From the NCBI RefSeq assembly GCF_024166365.1, contig NC_064839.1, positions 39,258,378 to 39,322,377 on the forward strand: 64,000 nucleotides of DNA. Reading direction: 5' to 3'. Origin of the DNA: Elephas maximus indicus (lineage: Eukaryota > Chordata > Mammalia > Proboscidea > Elephantidae). Both the position numbers and the translations under genes were made by a program. Within the stretch, counting starts at the first letter, position 1. Every line of letters begins with the position of its first letter. Below, piece after piece: positions 11,574 to 23,557 of the stretch. Below the pieces are notes generated by a model, which saw only the letters and a list, made by a program, of their open reading frames with translations, did no database searches and was not told the DNA's origin.

Positions 11574-12514
11574 TTTTTACTGATTAATTAGTAGATAAGA
11601 ACTGTTCTAGGTGAAGGGAAGGACAGTATTCAATACATGGAAGGTCAGCTCAACTGGACTGGACCAAAAGCAAAGAAGTTTCCGGGATAAAATGAATGCT
11701 TCAAAGGTCAGCGGAGCAAGGGCGGGGTTTGGGGACCATGGTTTAAGGGGACTTCTAAGTCAATTGGCAAAATAATTCTATTATGAAAACATTCTGCATC
11801 CCACTTTGAAATGTGGCGTCTGGGGTCTTAAATGCTAACAAGCGGCCATCTAAGATGCATCAATTGGTCTCAACCCACCTGGAGCAAATGAAAATGAAGA
11901 ACACCAAGGTCACACGACAACTAAGAGCCCAAGAGACAGAAAGGGCCACATGAACCAGAGACCTACATCATCCTGAGACCAGAAGAACTAGTTGGTGCCT
12001 GGCCACAATCAATGACTGCCCTGACAGGGAGCACAACAGAGAACCCCTGAGGGAGCAGGAGATCAGTGGGATGCAGACCCCAAATTCTCACAAAAAGACC
12101 ATACTTAATGGTCTGACTGAGACTAGAGGAATCCTGGTGGCCATGGTCCCCAGACCTTCTGTTGGCACAGGACAGGAACCATTCCTGAAGGCAACTCATC
12201 AGACATGAAAGGGACTGGACAGTGGGTAGGAGAGAGATGCTGATGAAGAGTGAGCTAATTATATCAGGTGGACACTTGAGATTGTGTTGGCATCTCCTGT
12301 CTGGAGGGGGGATGGGAGGATAGAGGGAGTTGGAAGCTGGCAAAATTGTCACAAAAGGAGAGACTGGAAGGGCTGACTCATCAAGGGGGAGAGCAAGTGG
12401 GAGTACGGAGTAAGGTATATATAAACTTAGATGTGACAGTCTGACTTGATTTGTAAACGTTCAGTTGAAGCTCAATAAAAGTTAATAATAATAAAAAAAA
12501 AAGTACAAGATCAA

Positions 12515-14215
12515 AACGAACACCTTCCCATGGAAAGGCAACTGAGATTTGGGAGTTTGAATAGGAGCTGAGGCAATGCTGTGGCCCTTTCTCAATGCCT
12601 AAAGGAAAGCAAATTCCTAAGTAAAACATGGTGTTAAACTTAAATTATTAATCAGGAAAGATATTTAATTTGTTCAGAAGCATTTATGTTAATTTTAGCT
12701 TATACTTTTGGTATTTGGGTTCTGTGTACATGTTTGTGTGTAGGAAGTTGTCATACTCAGAAGCCAGAAATTAAACAGTATTATTATGTGCTATTTTACT
12801 TATAACTGAGCTGTCAACTGAGACTTTTCTGGTCCTAGGAAATTTAGGGAAACTTAATTGAAATCCTCAATTTTCTGTCCTGGCCAGAGTTTTCCTGGGA
12901 CTGAGGGATTTCCCAGGATATGAGACTTTCACTGCTAACACCAGAGAAATCCTGGACAAGTGGGGACAAATTGTTCACCCTAAGCTTGGCTGAGTCTAGA
13001 GCCCTCCCCACAATTTTTGCTAATTCCCAACAGCTTAATTTTTCTGTCCTCTTCTTTGTGACTCCTGTATTCAGGCTTTCTTAATTCCACACTAGGGTGA
13101 CCTGCATGCAAAGCTCAGTCCCCTCACAGATTTCCACAAAAGATTCACTTGTATTATGCATTTAATGAATTAAGCAGCTTTCCTAAAGACTTAAGGGATC
13201 ACATATTCCACTGAGAAGCCTTTAACCATTGCCTTGGCTCCTCACCATCCCTCTCTTTCTTCCTCCTCCCTTCAATCAGTGTTGAATTAAGCAAATTTTT
13301 TCCCTTGTCTTATCCAGAGCATTTCTGCCCCTCAAAGTCCCTGTCGTGGTGGGGTCTGAAATTTTACTCCATGTGGGCATACTAAGAAATTTTCCAAACA
13401 AAGATGCAGTCTCATCTAAGAGAAATTCTTAACCTAGAATAAATTGTGTGTATTACATTACATCGTGAAGAATATTTTATATAAACACACATACAGTTTC
13501 TTCACATTGCTTGGAAATTATTGTGTCTTCCTTTTCTCTCTTTCCCAAGATCCTGTAAGATGCAACCTCACCGCCATTTACATAGTGCCTTTTTTTTTCT
13601 TTTCTCTTGGAGCTTACCAGTAGGGGCCAAACTAAGTACAACTTAACTGCTTGTTTTGGGGACATCATGGAATTTTCCTCAGAGGTGTGTGGCTTGATGC
13701 ATTAACAACCCTCAAAGGATTCTGGCTTTGCAAGGGGAATTTTGTATGCGTCTTAAAAACTAAGTGATGCATCTTTCCTAATGGAAGGCATTACAGATTC
13801 AAGCCTGACTTGGACCATAATAATGAGAAAGTTGTCAAAGCCATTCATCAGGAAGGCGCTAGAGGGAGATCAGGTCAGGTGCATGAGAATTACACTCTTT
13901 GGGTGATGTGGAGTCTCCTGGGAAGGATTCTTTATGCTCCTCCTGGAACTAACACACCTGAGCAGGGGTGGGACCCTGTTTGTGGTGAAGGTCAGAAGTC
14001 TCACCTAAAATTCATTTCCTCTTATTTAGCATGTCTGGACTCTGGGAGAGTCAAGGAATGTTATTTATAGAGAATTTAGACATGAGAAGAGGGAGGCATG
14101 GGGAAAGACACACATAGGAGATTAAAGATGATCTAAGAGAGTATAAAATGTTTTAAAAGCTTCCAGAAGTCTGCCCAAGTCCCCACTTGAAAAGTAGTGC
14201 TTCGGTAACCAAAGA
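12515..14215. other. No gene recognised
   Basis: Unassigned sequence, mildly CT-rich around 13,230-13,330. Open frames (for example 13,477-13,668 minus and 13,810-14,070 plus) are short and not recognised. A diverged repeat could be hidden here. Confidence 0.45.
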
Positions 14216-14219
14216 GTGA

Positions 14220-14745
14220 TAATAATGATGATGGCTAACATTTATTGAGTGCTTACTATATGCTAGACATTATGTCAAGTGCACATACGAAAAAGTGTTT
14301 GACTTTATTAGTCGTCACGGAAAATGGGAATTGAGGTCACAATGAGATAACATTACATACTCAGTAGAATGGATAAAATGGAAACGTCGGAAAATACCAA
14401 GCTGATGAGGATATGGAGCAACTGAAGTGTTATACTTTGCTAGTAGGGACTTAAATTGGAGCAACCACTTTGGAAAACTGGTTGGCAGTATCTCTGACCC
14501 AGAAATAACATGCATATGTTCACCAAAAGGTATGCCCAAGAATTTTCATAAAATCATTATTTGTAATATCCCCAAACTGGAAACAACCCAGATGTCCATC
14601 AACAGTACAATGGATAAATAAATTGTGGTATATTTGCATATGGAATATTGTACAGTAGTGAGAATAAATGAACTCCAACTACATGCAACACTGTGGATGA
14701 ATTTCATTTAATCTATGAGATATGGTAGTTTTTCTTATTGCCCCC
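14220..14745 (-). mobile_element. MIR SINE, proximal two pieces, interrupted
   Basis: 'aacatttattgagtgcttac' at 14,238 is the reverse MIR 3' half. After an L1M insert the MIR resumes at about 14,712 ('tgagatatggtagtttttct') and runs into CCCCC at 14,741-14,745. The last piece, 'ccccattttgtagatgaggg', begins at 23,156. Joining the three pieces gives the normal order of a MIR. Confidence 0.7.
14305..14711 (+). mobile_element. Old L1M fragment, end of ORF2
   Basis: Conserved ORF2 3' text: 'gagcaaccactttggaaaac', 'cccagatgtccatcaacagt', 'gtggtatatttgcatatgg'. It sits inside the MIR. Frames are broken. Confidence 0.8.
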
Positions 14746-15074
14746 TGTCGTGGATTGAATTGTGCTCCCCGAAAATATGTGCATCAATTCAATTTGCCTA
14801 GGCCATGGTTCCCAGTATTGTGTGATTGTCCACCATTTTGTCTTCTGATGTGATTTTCCTATATGTTGAAAATCCTGTCTATACGATGTTGACGAGATGG
14901 GATTAGTGGCAGTTATGTTAATGATGCAGGACTCAATCTACAAGATTGGATTGTGTCTTGACCCAATCTCTTTTGAGATATAAAAGAGAGAAGTGCACAG
15001 AAAGGCAGGGAGACCTCATACCACCAAGAAAGCAGCACTGGGAGCTGTTATAGCCACACTAAATGACTAAGACA
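14746..15074 (+). mobile_element. LTR-A copy, internally deleted, forward member of inverted pair
   Basis: Begins TGTCGTGGATTGAATTGTG and ends ...GACTAAGACA. It matches 30,887-31,410 but lacks roughly 190 bp between 'agcactgggag' (15,045) and the terminal 'ttatagccacac'. TATA-like TATAAAAG at 14,979-14,986. Preceded by CCCCC (14,741-14,745), part of the host MIR. Confidence 0.85.
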
Positions 15075-16354
15075 CCCTGTGTCTTAACAGAAATACCATA
15101 GTGGATGGCTTTAACAAACAGAAATTTATTCTCTCACAGTCTAGAAGTCCAAACTTAGGGCACCAGCTCCTGGGGAAGGCTTTCTCTCTCTGTAGGTTCT
15201 GGGGGAAGGTCCTTGTCATCAATCTTCCACTGGTCTACGAGTTTCTCAGTGCAGGAACCCCTGGTTCAAAGGACATGCTGTGCTCTGGGTGCTGCTTTTT
15301 TTTTTTTTTTTATTGTGCTTTAAGAGACATTACAAATCATGTCAGTCTCTCACACACAAACTTACATTACACTTTGCTACATACTCCCAATTGCTCTCCC
15401 CCTAATGAGACAGCCCGCTCCCTCCCTCCATTCTCTCTTTTCATGTTCATTCCGCCAGCTTCTAACCTCTTCTACCCTCTCATCTCCCCTCCAGACAGGA
15501 GATGCCAATATGGTCTCAAGAGTCCACCTGATCCAAGAAACTCACTCCTCAAACATCCCTCTCCATCCCATTGTCTAGTCCAATCCCTGTCTGAGGAGTT
15601 GGCTTTGGAATGGTTCCTATCCTCGGCCAAAAGAAGGTCTGGGGGCCATGACCACCAGGGTCCTTCTAGTCTCGGTCAGACTATTAAGTCTGGTCTTTTT
15701 ATGAGAATTTTGGGTCTGCATCCCACTGCTCTCCGGCTCCCTCAGGGGTTCTCTGTTGTGTTGCCTGTCAGGGCAGTCATCGGTTGTAGCTGGGCACCAC
15801 CTAGTTCTTCTAGTCTCAGGCTGATGTAGTCTCTGGTTTATGTGGCCCTTTCTGTCTCTTGGGCTCATAATTACCATGTGTCCTTGGTGTTCTTCATTCT
15901 CCTTTGCTCCAGGTGGGTTGAGAACAATTGATGCATGTTAGATGACCGCTTGCTAGTGTTTAAGACCCCAGACACCACTCTCCAAAGTGGGATGCAGAAT
16001 GTTTTCTTAATAGATTTTATTTTGCCAATTGACTTAGATGTTCCCTGAAACAATGGTCCCCAAACCCCCTCCCCTGCTATGCTGGCCTTTGAAGCATTCA
16101 GTAGTTTATTCAAGAAACTTCTTTGGTTTTTGTTTAGTCCAGTTGTGCTGACCTCACCTATATTGTGTGTTGTCTTTCCCGTCACCTAAAGTAGTTCTTA
16201 TCTATTATCTAATTAGTGAATATCCCTCTCCCACCCTCCCTCTCTCGCGGCTCTTGTAACCATCAATGAATATTTTCTTCTCTGTTTAAACTATTTCTCA
16301 AGTTCTTATAATAGTGGTCTTATAAAATAGTTGTCCTTTTACAACTGACTAATT

Positions 16355-19300
16355 TCACTCAGCATAATGCCTTCCAGATTCTTCCATGTTATGAAATGTT
16401 TCAGGTTCATCACTGTTGTTTATCGATGCATAGTATTCCACTGTGTGAATATACCGTAATTTATTTATCCATTCATCCACTGATGGGCACTTTGGTTGCT
16501 TCCATCTTTTTGTTGTCGTAAACAGTGCTGCAATGAACATGGGTGTGCATATATCTGCTTGTGTAAAGGCTCTTATTTCTCTAGGATATATTCCAAGGAG
16601 TGGGATTGCTGGATCATATGGTAGTTCTATTTCTAGCTTTTTAAGGAAGCGCCAAATCAATTTCCAAAGTGGTTGTACCATCTGACATTCCCACCAGCAG
16701 TGTAGAAGTGTTCCAGTCTCTCCACAACCTCTCCAACATTTATTATTTTGTGTATTTTGGATTAATGCCAGCCTCGTTGGAGTGAGATGGAATCTCATTG
16801 CTGTTTTGATTTGCATTTCTCTAATGGCTAATGATAATGAGTATTTCCTCATGTATCTGTTAGCTACCTGAATGTCTTCTTTAGTGAAGTGCCTGTTCAT
16901 ATCTTTTGCCCATTTTTTAATTGGGTTATTTGTCTTTTTGTAGTTGAGTTTTTGCAGTATCATGTAGATTTTAGAGATCAGATGCTGATCGGAAATGTCA
17001 TAGCTAAAACCTTTTCCCAGTCTGTAGGTAGTCTTTTTATTTTTTTGGTGAAGTCTTTAGATGAGCATAGGTGTTTGATTTTTAGGAGCTCCTACTAGTT
17101 TCTCTTCTGCATTGTTAGTAATGTTTTGTATACTGTTTATGCTATATATTAGGGCTCCTAGCGTTGTCCCTATTATTTCTTCCATGATCTTTATCGTTTT
17201 AGATTTTATATTTAGGTCTTTGATCCATTTTTAGTTAGTTTTTGTGCATGGTGTGAGGTATGAGTCTTGTTTTATTTTTTTGCAGATGGATATCAGTTAT
17301 GCCAGAGCCATTTGTTACAAAGACTGCCTTTTCCCCATTTAACTGCTTTGGGGCCTTTGTCAAATATCATCTGCTCATCTGTGGATGGATTTATGTCTGG
17401 ATTCTCAATTCTGTTCCATTGGTCTATGTATCTGTTGTTGTACCAGTACCAGGCTGTTTTGACTACTGTGGTGGTATAATAGGTTCTAAAAGCAGGTAGA
17501 GTGAGGCCTCCCACTTTGTTCTTCTTTTTCAGTAATGCTTTACTTATGTGGGACCTCTTTCCCTTCCATATGAAGTTCGTGATTTGTTTCTGCATCTCAT
17601 TAAAAAATGTCATTGGAATTTGGATCAGAACTGCGTTAAATCTATAGATCACTTTTGGTAGAATAGACATTTTTATAATGTTAAGTCTTCTTATCCATGA
17701 ACAAGGTATGTTTTTCCACTTACGTAGGTCTCTTTTGGTTTCTTGCAGAAGTGTTTTGTAGTTTTCTTTGTATAAGTCTATTACATCTCTGGTAAGACTT
17801 ATTCCTATTTTACCTTCTTGGGGGCTACCGTAAATGGTATTGATTTGGTGATTTCCTCTTCGATGTTCTTTTTGGTGGTGTAGAGGAATCCAACTGATTT
17901 TTGTATGTTTATCTTGTACCCTGATGTTTTGCTGAACTCTTCTATTAGTTTCAGTAGTTTTCTGGAGGATTCCTTAGGGTTTTCTGTGTATAAGGTCATG
18001 TCATGTGCAAATAGAGATACTTTTACTTCTTCCTTACCAATCTGGATGCCCTTTATTTCTTTATCTAGCCTAATTGCTCTGGCTAGGACTTCCAGCACAA
18101 TGTTGAATAAGAGTGCTGATAAAGGGCACCCTTTCTGGTTCCTGATCTCAATGGGAATGCTTTCAGGCTCTCTCCATTTAGGATGATGTTGGCTATTGGC
18201 TTTGTACAAATGCCCTTTATTATGTTGAGGAATTTTCCTTGTATTCCTATTTTGCTGAGAGTTTTTATCATTAATGAGTGTTGAACTTTGTCAAATGCCT
18301 TTTCTGCATCAATTGATAAAATCATGTGATTCTTGTCTTTTGTTTTATTTATATGATGGATTACATTAATTGTTTTTATAATGTTGAGCCATCCTTGCAT
18401 ACCTGGTATGAATCCCACTTGGTCGTGGTGAATTTTTTTTTTTTTTTGATATGTTGTTGAATTATTTCGTTAGAATTTTCTTGAGCATTTTTGCATCTAA
18501 GTTCATGAGGGATACAGGTCTATAATATTCCTTTTTTGTGGTGTCGTTACCTGGTTTTGGTGTCAGGGATACGGTGGCTTCATAGAATAAGTTTGGGAGT
18601 ATTCCATCCTTTTCTATGCTCTGAAATACCTTTAGTAGCAATGGTGTTAACTCTCCTCTGAAAGTTTGGTAGAACTCTGGGTCGAAGCCCTCTGGGACAG
18701 GGCTTTTTCTTTTTAGTTGGGAGTTTTTTGATTACCTTTTCAATCTCATGTTTCTTTATGGGTCTATTTAGTTGTTCTGCCTCTGTTTGTGTTAGTTTAG
18801 GTAGGTAGTGTGTTTCTAGGAATTCATCCATTTCTTCAAGGTTTTCAAATTTGTTAGAGTACAATTTTTCATAGTAATCTGATATGATTCTTTAAATTTC
18901 AGTTGGGTCTGTTTGTAATATCGCCCATCTCATTTCTTGTTTGGGTTATTTGCTTCCTCTTCTGTTTTTTTTTTTTTTTTTTTTTTGTCAGTTTGGCAAA
19001 TGGTTTATCAATGTTTTTGATTTTTTTTAGAGAACCAGCTTCTGGTCTTGTTAACTCTTTCAATTGTTTTTCTGTCTTCTATTTCATTAAGTTCTGCTCT
19101 AATTTTTATCATTTGCTTTCTTCTGGTGCCTGAGGGTTTCTTTTGTTGCTGTTTCTATTTGTTCAAGTTGTAGGGATAATTCTTTGATTTTGGCCCTTCT
19201 TTTTGTATGTGTGCATTTATTGATATAAATTGACCACTGAGCACTGCTTTCACTATGTCCCAAAGGTTCTGATATGAAGTGTTTTTGTTCTCATTGGATT

Positions 19301-20160
19301 CTATGAACTTCTTTATTCCATCCTTAATGTCTTCTATAATTCAGTCTTTTTTGAGCAAGGTATTGTTCGGTTTCCAAGTGATTGATTTCTTTCCCTGATT
19401 TTTCTGTTACTGATTTCTATTTTTATGGCCTTATGGTCGAAGAAGACACTTTGTATATTTCAATGTTTTTGATTTTGCTAAGGCTTACTTTATCACCTAA
19501 TACGTGGTCTATGCTAGAGAATGTTCCATGTGCATAGAAAAAAAAGTATACTTGGCTGTTGTTGGGTTGGAGCGTTCTGTGTATGTCTATGAGGTTATTT
19601 GTTGATTGTGGCATTTAGATCTTACATGTCTTTAAATGAGCTTCTTTCTGGATGTCCTGTCCTTCACCAAAAGTGGTGTGTTGAAGTCTCCTACTATTAT
19701 TGTGGAGCTATCTCACTTGTTTTATGTATCTTGCAGCCCTGTCACTGGGTGCATAAATATTTAATGTCGTTATATCTGCTTGGTATAAAAAAAACATATA
19801 TTGTCCCTTTAATCATCATATAGTGTCCTTCCTCATCCTTTCTGATGGATTTAACTTTGAAGTCTATTTTGCCAGAAACTAATATCGCCACTCCTGCTCT
19901 TTTTTGATTGTTATTTGCTTGATATATTTTTTTCCATCCTTTGAGTTTTAGTTTGTTTGTGTCTCTTAGTGTAAGGCATGTCTCTTGTAGGCAGTTTATA
20001 GATAGATCGTGTTTTTTAATCCATTCTGCCACTCTCTGTCTCTTTGTTGTTGCATTTAGTCCGTTTACATTCAGTGAAATTATGGATAGGTATGAATTTA
20101 GTGCTATTATTTTGATGTCTTTTTTTGTGTGTTGTTGACAGTTTCTTTTTCCCTCTTAAT
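16355..20160 (-). pseudogene. L1 ORF2 (endonuclease / reverse transcriptase), disabled
   Basis: Domain order on the minus strand: an AP-endonuclease fragment (19,742-20,032) with the active-site context CLQETCLTL and the motif AGVAILVSGKIDF; a middle region (18,580-18,864); reverse-transcriptase motif A as [14 protein letters not shown] (18,083-18,418); the catalytic box region (17,805-18,209); a post-RT region (17,293-17,670); and the Cys-rich C-terminus (16,355-16,963, [18 protein letters not shown]). The catalytic box reads FAHD instead of FADD (18,000-18,011, GAT to CAT). There are multiple frameshifts. The start codon is not determined. Confidence 0.93.
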
Positions 20161-20559
20161 TTTATTTGCTGAGTAGATTATCTTTATATATTGTCTTTTA
20201 CTCATATTTGTTGTTGATTTTTTTTCTGCTGTCTCTATTTTTTTCTTGTTTTTTATTTTGATGTGTAGAATAGTTTGTCTCCTTTGTGGTTACCTTATTA
20301 TTTACCCCTAGTTTTCTAAATTTAAACTTAACTTTCATTTCTTTGTAACACCTTGTCCTTTTCTCCATATGGGAGACCTAGGACCACATTTCTTAGCTCC
20401 TCTTTATTGTTTTAATGTTGTCTTCTTTTATGTAATAACATCGCTGTTTCCCTGTTTTGAGCATTTTTTTATCTTGATTTATTTTTGTGATTTCCCTGTC
20501 AGGGCTGATTTCTGATTGCCCTGCCCAGTGTTCTAGTCTTGGGTTGATACCTAATATTA

Positions 20560-21557
20560 TTGATTTTTTAACCAAAGAACTCCCTTTAGTATTTCTTGTA
20601 GTTTTGGTTTGGTCTTTACAAATTCCCTAAAAGTCTGTTTATCTGGAAATGTCCTAATTTCACCTTCATATTTGAGAGATAGTGTTGCTGGATATATGAT
20701 TCTTGGCTTGCATTTTTTTTCCTTCAGTTTTTTATATAAGTCATTGCATTGCCTTCTTGCCTGCATGGTTTCTGCCGAGTAGTTCAAGCTTATTCTTATT
20801 GACTCTCCTTTGTAGGTGACTTTTTGTTTATCCCTAGCTGCTCTTAAAATTCTCTTATCTTTCGTCTTCACAAGTTTGATTATAATATGTCTTGATGACT
20901 TTCTTTTAAAATCTACCTTATGTGGAGTTCAATGAGCATCTTGGATAGATATTTTCTCATCTTTCACGATATCAGGGAAGTTTTCTGCCAACAAATCTTC
21001 AAGAATTCTCTCTGTATTCTCTGTTATCCCTTCCTGTTCTGGTACTCCAATCACTCGTAGGTTATTTCTCTTGATAAAGTCCCACATGATTCTTAAGGAG
21101 TCTTCATTTTTTTAAATTCTTTTATCAAATATATTGGTCCAAGGGCTTTATCTTCAAGTTCAGAAATTTTGCCTTCCCCTTGCCGAATTCTGCTCCTCTG
21201 ACTTTCTATTGAGTTGTCTACTGCTGTAATTTTACTGTTAATCTTCTGAATTTCTGATTGCTTTCTGTCTGTGGATTTTTCTAGCTTATTAAATTTTTCA
21301 TTATGTTCCTGAATAATCTTTTTAATTTCTTCAACTGCTTTATCTGTGTGTTTCTTGACTTTTTCTGCATATTGCCTGATTTCCTTCCTGATGTCTTGAA
21401 GGGTTCTGCATATTAATCTTTTGTATTCTACCTCCGGTAATTCCAGGAAGGTGCTTTCATCTAGAAGATCCCTTGATTCTTTGTTTTGACAGTTTGTTGA
21501 GGCGATCACACTCTCTTTCTTTATATGACCTGATACTGACTGTTGTCTCTGGACCAT
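20560..21557 (-). pseudogene. L1 ORF1 (RNA-binding chaperone), disabled
   Basis: The 21,093-21,557 frame is a Lys/Glu-rich coiled coil ending EGKISELEDKALG. The 20,557-20,871 frame is the C-terminal domain, with ILRAARDKQKVTYKGESIRI, SAETMQARRQ and PRIIYPATLSLKYEGEIRTF, characteristic of L1 ORF1p. The RRM-like segment between them (about 20,872-21,092) is frameshifted, so no intact protein is encoded. Confidence 0.9.
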
Positions 21558-22869
21558 CTATAAGTTACTGTATTGGTTTATTTTATGTTTGCTTACTGTG
21601 TCATAGCTTCTTGCTTTGTTTTGTTTTGATATGCCCAAATGGGTTGCTTGAGTGAGCTAACTTGATTGTTTTTGCCTTTGGGGCTCTGACGTCCTGTCCC
21701 CAGATGGCTAGACCTGTTATCAAGTATATCAGTCTAGGAGTCCATTCACTTTTCTTGTATGAATTCAGCTCAGGTGTCCAGTTAGCTGATCATCAAGTGC
21801 ATGGTACAGGCTCTCCCCTACAGTCTTAGAGGGGCAGTGGTGATTGGTGTAGGTACCGGTATCTGGTTGCCGCAGGGGGTCACGCTCTGAACAAGGCAGG
21901 GGGCTGATAATCGTCCCCCAAGTGTCTTTGAGGAAAGCATGTCCCTGTTTCCTAGAGCATACGGGTGGGTAGGTTCTGCAGATGGACCATGGGTACCCTA
22001 TGTTTTTGGTTGTAAGGACTGGGAGGTACCAGTTATCCTTGGACCCCTGTCACGGGTGGCTGGGTGACCTGAGTGGAGCCACCAGTCCTTAGGTCCCTGA
22101 TGTGGGTAGGTGAGGACCCTGTTTAATAGGCAAAGCAATGTCAAACATCAAACACCCACCTCTCCACCGCACAACTGAAACAGTCGTAGTCTGCCAACAA
22201 GAGGCTAGTCTACTGAAATAGGCCCACACGGGTCCATGCAGAGGGGAAAGGTACTCAAAGTCCACAGACCGTTTATGCCTGGACAGGAATGGCTTCGGTC
22301 CTGAGCTCCCCTGGTTAGTGGCATTGGCAAATTATCTTTTCCCTAAATTGCAAATTTATTCCTCCTTCAAGGCTTTTTTTCTTTTTCAAGGCTGGGAGGA
22401 TGGCCCTAGGTGCTCAACAGGGTCTATCTCGGGCCCAGGGATTGAGCCGCTGAAGCCGGCTTGGGAGGTTGGGGGGGGGCAAGGAGAGGGGGAGGCGTGG
22501 TAAAATATACGCAAGTACTTAGCTTTTGCTGAGAGTGCCGTTCTTCTCTGGTTCTGGAGGTGTGAGTAGGCTGTGTGGCTGGCTGCTTCTCCCTGAGGAA
22601 ACTGCAGCTGAACTCTAGTACCAGCCCACCGCAGCTGCTGCCAGGAATGGTGCCTGAGGGCTCCTGGCGATTCAGGTCCAGCAACTCCTCTCTGCTTCTG
22701 AACTGTCTCTTCCTCCCCTAGCCCCTCAGTTCATTTTCTGACCTCGCCTTTGATGTTCAGGGCCCCTAACTTGTCATAAATATACTCCTTTCACTTGTTT
22801 TTTCAGGTCTTTGTTGTAAGAGGGCTCGCCAGAAGCGTCTGTCTATTCTGCCATCTTGGCCCCCTCTCG
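21558..22869 (-). promoter_or_regulatory. L1 5' UTR / internal promoter
   Basis: GC- and CpG-richer than its surroundings, upstream of ORF1. The terminal part on the minus strand contains GCCAAGATGGC (22,850-22,860), a match to the YY1 core CAAGATGGC that positions L1 transcription starts in other mammals. A G-rich run on the plus strand at 22,471-22,477 is notable. The function of this copy is untested. Confidence 0.7.
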
Positions 22870-23154
22870 GCGCTTCTTTTTTGGTGGTATGAGGTCCCTC
22901 TCCTCTCTGTTCCATTCTCTCTTTTATATCTCAAAAGAGATTGACTCAAGATACAACCTAATCCTGTAAATTGAGTCCTGCCTCATTAACATAGCTGCCT
23001 AAAATCCTGCATCATTAACATCATAGAGGTTCAGATTTACCACACATAGTATAATGACATCAGATGACAAAAGGTGGACAATTACAAAATACTGGGAATC
23101 ACAGCCTAGCCAAGTTAACACACACTTTTAGGGGACACAATTCAATCCATAATA

Positions 23155-23260
23155 CCCCCATTTTGTAGATGAGGGAACTGAGCACAGAGAGGATAATTTG
23201 CTTGTCTGAGGCCACACGACTAGGAAGTGGAGTAGCTTGGATTCAAACCCTGGCAGTTAA
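23155..23260 (-). mobile_element. MIR SINE, distal piece
   Basis: 'ccccattttgtagatgaggg', 'aactgagcacagagagg' and 'gattcaaaccctggcag' continue the MIR of 14,220-14,745. CCCCC here and at 14,741 duplicates the target. Confidence 0.8.
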
Positions 23261-23557
23261 GAGTTCCAACCTTGAAACACGAAGCACCTCTGCCCCCAGC
23301 CTCCAGCCATAAAAGCAGCAGGCGTTTGGTGTGTGTGTTGCTTTGGTGTAACACATCAGGAGGTGTAGCGTAGAGCTGGTGCAGGTTGACCCTGCAAAAA
23401 GTGTCTACCACCTGACTTTGATTTTGTTGTTGTTAGGTGCCATCAAGTTGGTTCCAACTCATAGTGACTCTATGCATGACAGAACAAAACACCCGCCCGG
23501 TCCTGCGCCATCCTTACAATTGTTGTTATGCTTGAGTACATTGTTGCAGCTGCTGTG

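Larger units (their letters stand above)
9786..12514 (+). mobile_element. Young 5'-truncated L1 with target-site duplication
   Basis: L1 body 9,803 to about 12,498: second half of ORF2, a roughly 1 kb 3' UTR, AATAAA (12,474-12,479) and an A-rich end. Flanked by a 16-bp duplication, 'aaaagtacaggatcaa' (9,786-9,801) and 'aaaagtacaagatcaa' (12,499-12,514), with one mismatch. This is the hallmark of target-primed L1 integration and implies fairly recent insertion. Confidence 0.95.
15296..22869 (-). mobile_element. Near-full-length L1 retrotransposon (about 7.6 kb)
   Basis: Read on the minus strand: 5' UTR (22,869 to about 21,558), ORF1 (about 21,557-20,560), a short inter-ORF region, ORF2 (to 16,355), 3' UTR (16,354 to about 15,314) and a poly(A) tail seen as the T-run from 15,296. 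The 5' end reads ...gggggccaagatggcagaat, the usual mammalian L1 start. Both ORFs carry frameshifts and stops, so this is a dead but structurally complete copy. Confidence 0.95.
15078..23154 (-). mobile_element. LTR-A copy split by L1, reverse member of inverted pair
   Basis: Two parts, 15,078-15,295 and 22,870-23,154, which join to a reverse LTR-A ('ttctctcacagtctagaagt' ... 'acacaattcaatccataa'). They abut at the L1 insertion with similar edges ('gtgctgcttttt' and 'gcgcttctttttt'), an imperfect target duplication. The far end is followed by CCCCC (23,155-23,159). Only 3 bp separate it from the forward copy. Confidence 0.85.

Noticed and set aside
15101-15829. 242-codon open frame, the longest in the window
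   Set aside because: Runs across LTR-A and the reverse L1 3' UTR, with no family match. It is a by-product of C/T-rich UTR sequence.
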